Shown: positions 8,307 through 16,937, numbered from the stretch's first letter. The stretch is 28,753 nucleotides of DNA from Bacteroidales bacterium (GCA_016783865.1 JADHVS010000036.1:1-28753); one strand, 5' to 3'. Made by a program: numbers and translations. Notes: a model not told the origin generated them from the sequence alone.

Positions 8307-9545
8307 ATGGAACAGAGAAATGATCAATATGTAATTGATGGTATCCCGGTACTTGATCTGATAACAAAGTACGGTTCTCCCCTGTATATTTATGATACTT
8401 CAAAGATTCAAACACAATATAACAGGCTGCTAAAGGCCTTTAAGAAGTCAGACATCAGGATATATTACGCATGTAAAGCGCTGACAAACATCAACATACT
8501 GAAGTTTTTCAAAAACCTCGGATCGGGTATTGATGCGGTATCAATCCAGGAGGTCCAGTTATCGCTGCAGGCTGGTTTCGATCCGCAGGATATCCTCTAT
8601 ACACCCAACTGTGTTTCCCTCGAAGAGATCGACATGGCAGTGGAACTTGGCGTGCGCATCAACATTGACAATATTTCAATCCTTGAACAATTCGGTCATA
8701 AATATGGCGAATCCATCCCGATAAGCATTCGCATCAATCCGCATATCCTGGCTGGTGCAAATCACAAGATTTCAACCGGGCACATCGATTCCAAATTCGG
8801 AATCTCCATTTACCAGATGCCCCATGTGCATCGTGTGGTCGAGACTAACAATATGATTGTCAACGGCATACACATGCATACCGGATCAGACATTCTCGAT
8901 ATTGAAGTATTTCTGAGGGGGGTCGATATCTTGTTTGAAACGGCTAAAAACTTTCCCGATCTTGAATTTATCGATGTGGGAAGTGGATTCAAGGTTGCCT
9001 ACCGGCCCGACGATATTGCCACCGACATTAATGAACTGGGAAAAAATCTTTCCGGCCGTTTTAACAAATACTGTGATGAGATCGGGAAAAAACTCACTCT
9101 CATTTTTGAACCTGGAAAATTCCTCGTCAGCGAAGCAGGTTATTTCATCGCCCGCACCAATGTGGTCAAGCAAACCACGGCTACTGTTTTCGCGGGACTG
9201 GACACCGGCATGAACCACCTGATCAGGCCTATGTTTTATGATTCTTATCACGAAATAATCAATGTATCAAAAACATCGGGTAAAACAAGGATATACACTG
9301 TAGTTGGTTACATCTGCGAAACCGATACGTTCGGATGGAACCGGAAGATCACCGAAGTGGCCGAAGGGGATTACCTTGCCTTCCTTAATACCGGTGCCTA
9401 TTGCTTTGCTATGTCGTCGAATTACAATTCAAGATACCGTCCGGCCGAGGTTATGATCCACAATAAAAAAGATTACCTGATACGGAAACGGGAAGAGCAG
9501 AATGACCTGACCAGGAACCAGGTGATTCACGAGGATCTGTTTTAA
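8307..9545 (+). CDS. lysA: Diaminopimelate decarboxylase
   Basis: 412-residue fold-type III PLP enzyme that converts meso-diaminopimelate to lysine, the last step of lysine synthesis. K57 in YYACKAL is the PLP lysine; HMHTGSDI is the pocket histidine motif; DVGSGF is the glycine-rich phosphate-binding loop; EPGKFLVSEAGY is the family signature (here with K where many enzymes have R); and C337 in CETDTF is the substrate-binding cysteine given by the other subunit of the dimer. The length is typical of the stand-alone enzyme and there is no fused aspartokinase. Arginine and ornithine decarboxylase relatives share the fold, but the CETDTF motif favours DAP decarboxylase. It follows recR on the same strand. 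Confidence 0.93.
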   Translation: MEQRNDQYVIDGIPVLDLITKYGSPLYIYDTSKIQTQYNRLLKAFKKSDIRIYYACKALTNINILKFFKNLGSGIDAVSIQEVQLSLQAGFDPQDILYTPNCVSLEEIDMAVELGVRINIDNISILEQFGHKYGESIPISIRINPHILAGANHKISTGHIDSKFGISIYQMPHVHRVVETNNMIVNGIHMHTGSDILDIEVFLRGVDILFETAKNFPDLEFIDVGSGFKVAYRPDDIATDINELGKNLSGRFNKYCDEIGKKLTLIFEPGKFLVSEAGYFIARTNVVKQTTATVFAGLDTGMNHLIRPMFYDSYHEIINVSKTSGKTRIYTVVGYICETDTFGWNRKITEVAEGDYLAFLNTGAYCFAMSSNYNSRYRPAEVMIHNKKDYLIRKREEQNDLTRNQVIHEDLF

Positions 9546-9609
9546 GACACAGGATCAGTTTGCGGTTCATTATAATTTCCTAAATTCGTTTACGTTTATA
9601 TGAAATGTT

Positions 9610-9660
9610 GAGATCCTGAAACAAGTTCAGGATGACGTCCTGAACTTGTTTCAGGATCTC
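9610..9660. repeat. Double palindrome of the GAA-ACAAG-TTC family (23-base perfect inverted repeat)
   Basis: Two copies of the palindrome head to head. The 23 bases at 9610-9632 and their exact reverse complement at 9638-9660 surround a 5-base centre, and each half also contains its own CCTGAA-ACAAG-TTCAGG hairpin. It lies 24 bases before the glycosyltransferase start chosen here. Confidence 0.85.
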
Positions 9661-9684
9661 TGCCTCGCAACTCTGAAGTACCAC

Positions 9685-11661
9685 ATGGACCTGTCAATTG
9701 TAATAGTTAACTACAACGTCAAGTATTTCCTTGAGCAATGTCTGCTCTCGGTCAGGAATGCCATCAGCAAGCTCGATGCCGAAATATTTGTCGTCGACAA
9801 CAACTCTGTGGACGGGTCTTGTGCCATGATCAGGGAGAAATTCCCTGAAGTCAGACTGATTGAAAACAACGCCAACCTTGGATTCTCAAAGGCCAATAAC
9901 CAGGCGATAAAAGAGGCAAAGGGTGAATTTATTTTGTTGCTGAATCCCGATACTGTAATTGAGGAGGACACACTGGACAAGTGTATCGGGTACGTCAGGG
10001 ATCACCCTGAAACAGGCGGTCTGACCGTTAAAATGATAGATGGAAACGGGAATTTCCTTCCCGAATCAAAACGATCGCTACCCACTCCACGGGTGGCCTT
10101 TTATAAGATCTTTGGTCTTTCGAGGCTCTTCCCACGATCCAGGATTTTCTCAAAATATCACCTGGGATATCTCAATCAGGATGAGGTTAATGAGATCGAG
10201 ATCCTTCCGGGCGCTTTTATGCTGATCAGTCAGGCAGCTATCGACAAAGTCGGCTTACTGGATGAAACGTTCTTTATGTATGGCGAAGACATCGACTATT
10301 CATACCGGCTGATCAAAGCGGGGTACAAAAATGTCTACTTCCCCAAGGCAACAATTATTCATTACAAGGGGGAGAGCACGAAAAAAGGGAGCCTCAATTA
10401 TGTGCTCACCTTCTATAACGCCATGATTATCTTTGCCAGAAAGCACTACTCGGTTAAGATGGCTAAAAGCTATTCCCTGTTGATCCATCTGGCTATCTAC
10501 TTTCGCGCTTCTCTCGCTTTGCTGCGCAGGTTTGTCAAAAATTTCGCCTTCCCCATTACAGAAGCGGTCCTCTTTTTCTTTGGATTTGTCATTCTGAAAC
10601 CGGTCTGGGAAGGTTATAAATTTCCTGGCGGAGGTGGGTATCCCGATGAATATATGTTCTTAGTGGTTCCGGGCTACATCCTGATCTGGCTATTATCCAT
10701 CTATTTTTCAGGTGGTTATGACAGACCGGTGAAATTAATGGCGGTTTCCCGGGGTTTGTCTATCGGGACCATCATCATCCTCGTTATTTATGCCCTGCTG
10801 CCCGAGCACCTGAGGTATTCCCGGGCACTGCTGCTAATGGGTGCAGGCTGGGCTTTACTCTCGAGCATCCTGATACGACTGCTGTTTCAATTATTGAGGA
10901 TCCCGGGGTATGAGCTGGATACCACACGCAAAAAGAGGATCATCATTGTCGGTAAACTCGACGAAGCAGACAGGGTGAAGGATGTACTCCAGGAAACCGA
11001 CGTTAAAGCAGATATCATTGGTTACGTCAATCCTGGTAAGGGACATGATAAACCATTCCTTGGAGACCTGGACCAGTTACTGGAGGTGATCAAAATAAAT
11101 AAAATTGATGAGATCATATTCTGTTCAAGGGACCTCACCTCCCAGGAGATCATTCATAAAATGATGACCTTCACAGATATTCGTGTAAACTATAAGATCG
11201 CTCCACAGGAAAGCCTGGCAATTATCGGGAGCAGATCAATTAACACGGCAGGAGACCTGTACCTGATAGAAATGGATTCGATTAACAAGAGCGCCAACAG
11301 ACGAAACAAACGGGTGTTTGATATTATCACTTCTTTGCTACTGATCGTATGCTGGCCCGTCTTATTGATTTTTATAAAAAATCCCGGACAGTCCCTCCTG
11401 AATATATTAAAGGTATTATTGGGTGCCTGCACATGGGTGGGTTATCAGCCACTCTCAAAGGCAAACTTTATGAACATGCCGGTTGCTAAACCATGTATTT
11501 TGACTCCTGTGGATAAACTCAGGAACCAATCATTGCCTGAGGAAACCATCGAGAGATTGAATGTGATGTATGTTAAGAATTACAAATTATTTGTCGACCT
11601 GGAGATCCTGATCAAAGGAATACCTTATATCGGCAGGAAACCGATAAGGATACAAGGGTAA
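9685..11661 (+). CDS. Membrane glycosyltransferase: GT2 domain fused to a phosphoglycosyltransferase-like part lacking the catalytic core
   Basis: 658 residues from the ATG at 9685. I prefer this start to the ATG at 9646 because the family begins DLSIVIVNYN and the upstream codons are palindrome DNA. Residues 1-230 are a GT2 nucleotide-sugar transferase of the rhamnosyltransferase type: DNNSVDGS, NLGFSKANNQ, LLNPDT and GEDIDYSYRLIKAGY. About five membrane segments follow (roughly 265-400), then a Rossmann-like domain (RIIIVGK from 418) and KRVFDIITSLLLI at 542-554. This is the order seen in WbaP/WcaJ-type polyprenyl-phosphate sugar transferases, and the C-terminal YVKNYKLFVDLEILIKG resembles their last helix. 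The segment that should hold the KFRSM and DELPQ active-site motifs is absent. The likely role is in surface polysaccharide or lipid-linked glycan synthesis; only the GT2 domain looks active. Confidence 0.8.
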   Translation: MDLSIVIVNYNVKYFLEQCLLSVRNAISKLDAEIFVVDNNSVDGSCAMIREKFPEVRLIENNANLGFSKANNQAIKEAKGEFILLLNPDTVIEEDTLDKCIGYVRDHPETGGLTVKMIDGNGNFLPESKRSLPTPRVAFYKIFGLSRLFPRSRIFSKYHLGYLNQDEVNEIEILPGAFMLISQAAIDKVGLLDETFFMYGEDIDYSYRLIKAGYKNVYFPKATIIHYKGESTKKGSLNYVLTFYNAMIIFARKHYSVKMAKSYSLLIHLAIYFRASLALLRRFVKNFAFPITEAVLFFFGFVILKPVWEGYKFPGGGGYPDEYMFLVVPGYILIWLLSIYFSGGYDRPVKLMAVSRGLSIGTIIILVIYALLPEHLRYSRALLLMGAGWALLSSILIRLLFQLLRIPGYELDTTRKKRIIIVGKLDEADRVKDVLQETDVKADIIGYVNPGKGHDKPFLGDLDQLLEVIKINKIDEIIFCSRDLTSQEIIHKMMTFTDIRVNYKIAPQESLAIIGSRSINTAGDLYLIEMDSINKSANRRNKRVFDIITSLLLIVCWPVLLIFIKNPGQSLLNILKVLLGACTWVGYQPLSKANFMNMPVAKPCILTPVDKLRNQSLPEETIERLNVMYVKNYKLFVDLEILIKGIPYIGRKPIRIQG

Positions 11662-11710
11662 AACAGAAAGCTAATTGACTCTCCTCTAAAGGCAGCAAGC
11701 TGCGAGGAAA

Positions 11711-11790
11711 CGAGTTCCTGAGTTCGGCGAAGCCAAACGAGTTCCTGAGTTCGGCGAAGCCAAACGAGTTCCTGAGTTCGGCGAAGCCAA
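11711..11790. repeat. 27-base tandem repeat x3
   Basis: Three copies in phase at 11711, 11738 and 11765, the unit beginning CGAGTTCCTGAGTTCGGCGA. The first two are identical and the third matches for 26 bases. Each unit contains GAGTTC twice. The minus strand reads through it as a nine-residue repeat (FAELRNSFG), but with no supporting gene context. Confidence 0.9.
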
Positions 11791-11891
11791 TGCGATCACA
11801 GGGTGGTTGACGGAGCTCTTGGCGGATCATTTCTTAAACGGATCGGTGATCATCTTGAAAATGCTGATATTGAGCGGGAGATCTGATATGA

Positions 11892-11912
11892 CTGATTTAA
11901 AATCAGCTTTTT
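11892..11912 (+). terminator. Weak terminator-like hairpin after the glycosyltransferase
   Basis: CTGATT-TAA-AATCAG forms a 6-base AT-rich stem directly followed by CTTTTT. It is 230 bases after the stop codon, and the weak stem makes it uncertain. Confidence 0.35.
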
Positions 11913-12020
11913 ACATAAATCCTGCCAGCATTTAAAGGTTATCTTGCCAATTCGGTCAAATTATTTTAACTTCCAATCCTCAGGTTCAGACTGAATGCAT
12001 AATACTTTCATTATAATTAT

Positions 12021-12028
12021 TAAATTTG
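12021..12028 (+). promoter_or_regulatory. Predicted -7 box for the first PD40 gene
   Basis: TAAATTTG matches TAnnTTTG exactly, 27 bases before the ATG at 12056. The same octamer stands before the second PD40 gene, which suggests a similar promoter for both. Confidence 0.5.
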
Positions 12029-12055
12029 TCAAAGAGGCTTTGATAGATATCATTC

Positions 12056-14938
12056 ATGAGAAGTATCGGTACCCTGATTATATTATGTCTTCTGCTGGTC
12101 CCGGAAATTGCCGGACAGTTTAATGAAGCTTACCGGGCAGACTGGCTCGAAGGAGAAATGTATTTCCTTTTTGAAGAATACAACGAAGCCCTTCCCTACT
12201 ACAGACGATGCCTCCAGAAAGCCCCAAAAAACGACGATATCAACTTTAAGCTTGGAGTATGCTACCTGAACGATCCTTTTCAGAAAGAAACCTCAATAGA
12301 ATACCTGGAAAAAGCGGTCAAAAACATCAACCTGAAGTACAAGGAAAACAACATTAAGGAAACGGCCGCCCCGATGGAGGCACTCTTTTATTTAGGCAAT
12401 GCTTACCGGATTAATAACCAGCTTGATAAAGCAATTGAAACATACGTAAAGTTCAGGGAAAAGGCTGATCCTGACGTTTTTGACCACGTCCTGGTTGACG
12501 AACAAATCAGGGCTTGTAACAATGCCAAGGACCTCCAAAACCGTCCCATTGATTATGATATTGTAAACATTGGCGATCGCATTAATAGTCGTTTCCCAGA
12601 TGTGAATCCGGTTGTTTCAGGGGATGAAACCAGGATGGTTTATACACAGGAACAGGCTTTTTATGATGCCCTGTTCTATTCTGAAAAGGTCGATGGTGAA
12701 TGGTCGTACCCCAGGCTGCTCATGCCGGAGCTTGGGATTGATGACGATGCTTATCCCACGGCCCTCTCATACGACGGCACCGAGTTGCTGGTATACCGTA
12801 GTGATAATTTCATAGGTGATCTGTACAGCACCAGGCTGGTGGATGGATTTTGGACACCCCTTAAAAAACTGAACGACAACATCAACACCAAGTATTGGGA
12901 ATCTCATGCCTGTTTTACCCGGACAGGTGATTCACTGTATTTCACAAGTAACAGGAAAGGTACTTTGGGCGGATTGGATATCTACCTGAGTACCCGGGAG
13001 AATGGCAATTGGGGAAACCCGGCTAACCTGGGCCCAAACGTTAATACTATTTATAACGAAGAAACACCTTTTGTAACTTTTGATGGTAAAACGTTGTATT
13101 TCAGCTCGTATGGCCATTACAATATGGGGGGATATGATGTATTCTATTCTACCAGACTGGATAATGGTCAATGGTCAAAACCCATCAATGCAGGATATCC
13201 GATCAACACAACAGATGATGATTTCTTCTATCAACCGGTACAAAATGGTGTTTTTGCTTATTTGCCCCGACTGATGGATGATGGTTTTGGAAGGACCGAT
13301 ATTTATCGACTGGAGATCTATTCCAAAACCCATCCAAGGAAATTCCAGATCAGGGGACTGGTTAATCTGCCGGCCGATGCTCTCATAACAAAACCCATTA
13401 CTGTCACTGTTATTGAGCGCTATTCAAGGGATACGGTCGCTGTGACCTATGCCGATCCTGAATCCGGGGCCTTTACTTTTGAGGCACCTTCCGGAGAATA
13501 TGACCTGGTGATTGAAGGAGACGAGATTGAAGCCACTTCCACATCCCTGTTTGTTCCTGAAGATTACCTGGAGAAGGAGCTGGAGATGAAATCGGCAATC
13601 CTGCTTACCCTGGTCAGGAAGCTCGACGAGCTTGAGCCCCGGATATTGGATAAGATCAAGATCAGAGACACACTAATTGTTGTTTCGGTCGACGACCCGA
13701 TTGAGATCCCGATGACCCTGGAACGAAATGCTGAATTATTTGTATCGGTTTACCAGGATACCAACCTGGTCAGGACCGATAGCTTCCAGGTCGACAGAAG
13801 AAGGTTCACCTATACCTATGTGCCCCTTCCCGGTAAAACCATATTGAAGCTCAAAATGGTTGACAGTGATGGAAACCTGAGTTTCAAGAATGTTGTGGTT
13901 ATATATACACCGGAAGAGATCATCGGCTCCCGGGTTCTCATTGATGAGGATAGTGTTGAATTGGATACCGATACCACTGAGGTATATGCTGAACTTGATC
14001 ATTTCCATCAAAACCTGATCGAAAATGCCGATGGTATGCTGAAAGAATTCCTGACCGGACTGGACCTTAAGGCAGAGGGCATTGAGTCAGAAGAAGAACT
14101 TCTGGAATACCTCAAAGAAAAGGCCATAACGGAGGGTTATTCTTCACAGGATGTATATGACCTGATCCTGACCACCATACAGTATAAATACATAGAAGGC
14201 TACCTGGATCAACTACTTCATCTGACTGATAATGAGAATATTATTGCTGCACTCACGGATACAGACCTGAACGAGGAAAAAATTACAAGCCTGCAGGAAT
14301 TGTATGATGCCCTGATGGATAAATCGGAACAATATGGTTTCACCACAGATGATTTGAATCAGTTGTTTTCACAGCTTTCACAACGGACAGAATTAATTCA
14401 TTTACTGCAAAACCTGACTGAACTTGCCGAAGGCGATCTGAAAACTGTTTTGGAACAGCTTGATCCGGATAAGGAGGGCATTAAAAATACCATTGACCTG
14501 ATCCAGTACCTCCTTGAGAATGCAGAGGATTATGACTATACCAGGGAAAATGCCATGTCGCTGCTTTTCAATTACCTCGAAAAGGAAGACCTGGCTGAAA
14601 TAATGAAAGTAATGATTGGAACAGCTTCTGGTGAATTACAGGAGCTGCTGATCAACATGAACCTGGATCAGCTTGGTATTGGTTCCCTTTCAGAGTTATA
14701 TGCCTACCTGCTCAATCAGGCCAAATTTCATAATTTCACCGAAGCAGATGTAGACGCCCTGTTTATTAACTTACTAAATGTCCTTGAAAGAAATGAGCTG
14801 ATCCGCAAAGTGGATCCGGTCGATTTTAAAGGCGACACAGGAATAAGATCCGGCTTGATTTACTACCTGCTGGGTGCCGGTCTTCTGCTGATAATATTCT
14901 TCCTCCTCCTTCGTCGGAGGAGAAATCGTGAATCGTGA
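12056..14938 (+). CDS. TPR/PD40-propeller envelope protein with four 66-residue repeats and a C-terminal membrane anchor
   Basis: 960 residues. Signal peptide (1-20, ending EIAGQ); TPR helices about 25-160 with the LGNAYR motif; a PD40 propeller about 179-425 (repeated GxSYDGTELL, LYFTSNRKG and LYFSSYGH strands); a carboxypeptidase-regulatory-like beta domain about 430-515 (GAFTFEAPSGEYDLVI); a second beta domain to about 645; four helical repeats starting at 666, 733, 799 and 865; a hydrophobic helix at about 932-952; and an Arg-rich tail (RRRRNRES). TPR-PD40-CRD is the order known from PorE of the type IX secretion system, which ends in an OmpA domain that is missing here. I infer a periplasmic protein anchored in the inner membrane by its C-terminus, arginines in the cytoplasm. 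The stop codon and last three residues are encoded by a GTGAATC array. It is the first of three tandem paralogues. Confidence 0.8.
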   Translation: MRSIGTLIILCLLLVPEIAGQFNEAYRADWLEGEMYFLFEEYNEALPYYRRCLQKAPKNDDINFKLGVCYLNDPFQKETSIEYLEKAVKNINLKYKENNIKETAAPMEALFYLGNAYRINNQLDKAIETYVKFREKADPDVFDHVLVDEQIRACNNAKDLQNRPIDYDIVNIGDRINSRFPDVNPVVSGDETRMVYTQEQAFYDALFYSEKVDGEWSYPRLLMPELGIDDDAYPTALSYDGTELLVYRSDNFIGDLYSTRLVDGFWTPLKKLNDNINTKYWESHACFTRTGDSLYFTSNRKGTLGGLDIYLSTRENGNWGNPANLGPNVNTIYNEETPFVTFDGKTLYFSSYGHYNMGGYDVFYSTRLDNGQWSKPINAGYPINTTDDDFFYQPVQNGVFAYLPRLMDDGFGRTDIYRLEIYSKTHPRKFQIRGLVNLPADALITKPITVTVIERYSRDTVAVTYADPESGAFTFEAPSGEYDLVIEGDEIEATSTSLFVPEDYLEKELEMKSAILLTLVRKLDELEPRILDKIKIRDTLIVVSVDDPIEIPMTLERNAELFVSVYQDTNLVRTDSFQVDRRRFTYTYVPLPGKTILKLKMVDSDGNLSFKNVVVIYTPEEIIGSRVLIDEDSVELDTDTTEVYAELDHFHQNLIENADGMLKEFLTGLDLKAEGIESEEELLEYLKEKAITEGYSSQDVYDLILTTIQYKYIEGYLDQLLHLTDNENIIAALTDTDLNEEKITSLQELYDALMDKSEQYGFTTDDLNQLFSQLSQRTELIHLLQNLTELAEGDLKTVLEQLDPDKEGIKNTIDLIQYLLENAEDYDYTRENAMSLLFNYLEKEDLAEIMKVMIGTASGELQELLINMNLDQLGIGSLSELYAYLLNQAKFHNFTEADVDALFINLLNVLERNELIRKVDPVDFKGDTGIRSGLIYYLLGAGLLLIIFFLLLRRRRNRES

Positions 14939-14990
14939 ATCGTGAATCGTGAATCGTGAAATGCAAAGCATTCACGACTCACGATTTAAT
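14924..14990. repeat. GTGAATC heptamer array and long hairpin between the first two PD40 genes
   Basis: AATC plus four GTGAATC copies (14928-14955) run into GTGAAATGC-AAA-GCATTCAC and then CTCACGATTTA on the other side. The two sides pair over about 14944-14987 as a stem of roughly 20 bases with a bulge and a mismatch. The first units encode the end of the upstream gene, including its TGA. With little T after the stem it is not a classical intrinsic terminator, but it is the only strong structure after that gene. Confidence 0.8.
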
Positions 14991-15022
14991 TTGTTATTGT
15001 TACGATTTAATTCTTAAATTTG
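14990..15022 (+). promoter_or_regulatory. Predicted promoter of the second PD40 gene
   Basis: TTTG (14990-14993) and TAAATTTG (15015-15022) are 21 bases apart, a slightly long but acceptable Bacteroidota -33/-7 pair. It is 28 bases before the ATG and directly downstream of the heptamer hairpin, so the second gene probably has its own transcript. Confidence 0.55.
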
Positions 15023-15050
15023 CTATACTACCAATAAAAGTATCACCTCA

Positions 15051-16838
15051 ATGAGAAAATCCCTGTTCCTCATTATCATCAGCTTCCTGTTCATGAATGT
15101 AACTTACACACAGGAATCCCAGGAAATCTTACGTAATATCTTCCTGGATGCTGAGTTTTTTCTGATGGAAGAATCGCATGTAGATGCATTGGTGGAATAT
15201 CAAAAGTTATATACCAGAGGATATAAGGACAATGCCAATATTAATTACAGGATGGGTATCTGCTACCTGAATATCCCCGGAGAAAAAGAAAAATCGCTTC
15301 CCTACCTGGAGAAGGCGGTCCAAAGCACCACGGAAAGGTATAAAGAAGGGATATTTAGTGAAACAAAATCTCCCATCGACTCATGGCTCTATCTTGGAAA
15401 TGCTTACCGTATTGTGAGTGATCTTCCAAAGGCCTGCGATTCTTATAAAAAATACATGGCATTACTGGATGATCCTGATTCAGAGATGGCAAACTATACC
15501 AACCAACAGATCCAGGCATGCAATAATGCCAATCAGGCAATGAGTAATCCGGTTTACTATATTAAAGAAAACCTGGGGGAAATCATCAACGGGGGTTACA
15601 GTGATTTTAATCCTGTCGTTTCACACGATGAAAGCACCATGGTTTACATGACAGGCCTTAAGTTCTATGACGCCATAAAATATACCCACAAAGAAAATGG
15701 TGAATGGACAGAACCCATAAATATTACACCGGATATTCAATCGGATGGGAATCAGTTTGTGAATTCCATATCTGCAAATGGAATGGAGTTATATCTCAAT
15801 AAGATGGATGACTTCAACAGTGATATATTTTACAGCCAGTATCAAAACGGACGCTGGATAAAATCTGCTCCTCTCAATAAAAATATCAACACAAAATATT
15901 GGGAGTCACACGCATCCATCTCTGCTGATGGAGAGTTCCTCTATTTCGCCAGCAACAGGAAAGATGGTAAGGGAGGTACCGATATTTATTTCTCCACAAA
16001 AGATGAAAATGGTGTTTGGGGGCTTGCCTTCAACCTGGGTACCGGCATTAATACTAAACTGAATGAAGACCACCCGTTCATTTCTGAGGATGGAAAAGTT
16101 CTTTATTTCTCATCACAAGGCCATCAGAGCATTGGAGGTTATGACATTTTCTATTCTGAAAAATTACCCGATGGGACCTGGACACAACCCAAAAACCTGG
16201 GTTATCCTATCAATACAACTGATGATGACCTGTTTTTTGTCCCGGCAGGTAACGGTAAATATGGTTATCAGTCTATTTTTGATAAGGATAGTTATGGTTC
16301 ACAGGATATTTACAAGTTTAGTATGTTTGAAAGTGAAGCAGAATACCAGGCCGCTATCGGTGAAGTTACCCCGGAACCGGTGATCGAGCCGGAACCCGAA
16401 CCAGAACCGGAGCCTCAGGTTAAAATTGTAGTGATCAGGGCCATCTTCTTTGATTTCGATAAGTATGATCTGTCCGCTCATGCCAGGACCAAACTCGACG
16501 AACTGACCGAAGTCATGAAGCTGTATCCCGAGTTGGTTGTATTGGTCACGGGACATACCGATGCTAAAGGATCCGATACCTATAACCTGGCACTGTCAAA
16601 AAGAAGGGCGAATAGTGCCGTTTCTTACCTGAAGGAGAAGGGCATTAAAACCGAACAGCTTCAGATCAAAGGTGCCGGTGAAAGCCAACCTGTTGCCATA
16701 AACAGTCTGAACGATGGTTCAGATAGTCCCGATGGAAGAAAGCTGAACAGGCGGGTAGTATTTAATATCTTGCGGCCAGAACTGCCACATATCAAAATTG
16801 AGCCCATTTCCGTACCGGATAACCTCAAGCTCCGGTGA
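15051..16838 (+). CDS. TPR/PD40/OmpA family protein (PorE-like)
   Basis: 595 residues: signal peptide (1-21), TPR region about 25-165 (LGNAYR again), PD40 propeller about 184-425, a Pro-Glu linker (EPEPEPEPEP, about 442-455), and a C-terminal OmpA-like domain from about 461. The OmpA domain keeps its peptidoglycan-binding residues: D504 in TGHTDAKGSD and an arginine of SKRRA (R518/R519). It should be exported and grip the cell wall through diaminopimelate, linking the propeller to peptidoglycan. It resembles PorE except that the carboxypeptidase-regulatory-like domain present in its upstream paralogue is absent here. The propeller is recognisably paralogous to its neighbours: NTKYWESHA, YFASNRKDGKGGTDIY and PINTTDDD recur. 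Whether it belongs to type IX secretion, gliding or general wall anchoring cannot be told without porP/sprF or other T9SS genes, none of which is in the window. Confidence 0.88.
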   Translation: MRKSLFLIIISFLFMNVTYTQESQEILRNIFLDAEFFLMEESHVDALVEYQKLYTRGYKDNANINYRMGICYLNIPGEKEKSLPYLEKAVQSTTERYKEGIFSETKSPIDSWLYLGNAYRIVSDLPKACDSYKKYMALLDDPDSEMANYTNQQIQACNNANQAMSNPVYYIKENLGEIINGGYSDFNPVVSHDESTMVYMTGLKFYDAIKYTHKENGEWTEPINITPDIQSDGNQFVNSISANGMELYLNKMDDFNSDIFYSQYQNGRWIKSAPLNKNINTKYWESHASISADGEFLYFASNRKDGKGGTDIYFSTKDENGVWGLAFNLGTGINTKLNEDHPFISEDGKVLYFSSQGHQSIGGYDIFYSEKLPDGTWTQPKNLGYPINTTDDDLFFVPAGNGKYGYQSIFDKDSYGSQDIYKFSMFESEAEYQAAIGEVTPEPVIEPEPEPEPEPQVKIVVIRAIFFDFDKYDLSAHARTKLDELTEVMKLYPELVVLVTGHTDAKGSDTYNLALSKRRANSAVSYLKEKGIKTEQLQIKGAGESQPVAINSLNDGSDSPDGRKLNRRVVFNILRPELPHIKIEPISVPDNLKLR

Positions 16839-16845
16839 TTAGTTA

Positions 16846-16882
16846 TTGAATATCCACCAAGGAACTGCTTTTGAATATCCAC
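16846..16882. repeat. 12-base direct repeat downstream of the second PD40 gene
   Basis: TTGAATATCCAC occurs at 16846-16857 and 16871-16882, 25 bases apart, in the 99-base gap before the third PD40 gene. It could be a regulator site or a chance duplication. Confidence 0.45.
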
Positions 16883-16937
16883 AAATCCGTACGAAATAAA
16901 ATTCTTATATTTACTTTGATTTTATAAAGATAAAATA

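Larger units (their letters stand above)
11662..12020. other. Long gap between the glycosyltransferase and first PD40 genes
   Basis: This stretch contains a 27-base tandem repeat (listed separately), one weak terminator-like hairpin, and a short open stretch at about 11802-11885 (GGSFLKRIGDHLENADIE in one plus-strand frame) that could be the decayed tail of a gene. It has no start codon in context and I do not recognise it. The rest is AT-rich with no feature I can support. Confidence 0.4.

Noticed and set aside
9646..9684. Upstream in-frame ATG extending the glycosyltransferase by 13 residues
   Set aside because: The codons come from the 9610-9660 palindrome, and the GT2 fold begins directly at the ATG at 9685.
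11612..11830. Minus-strand protein of FAELRNSFG repeats
   Set aside because: It is a translation of the 27-base DNA repeat, overlaps the end of the glycosyltransferase gene, and has no start context or known similarity.
14903..14922. Hairpin CTCCTCC/GGAGGAG as a terminator
   Set aside because: It lies inside the coding sequence (LLLRRRR region) and results from Leu and Arg codon choice.
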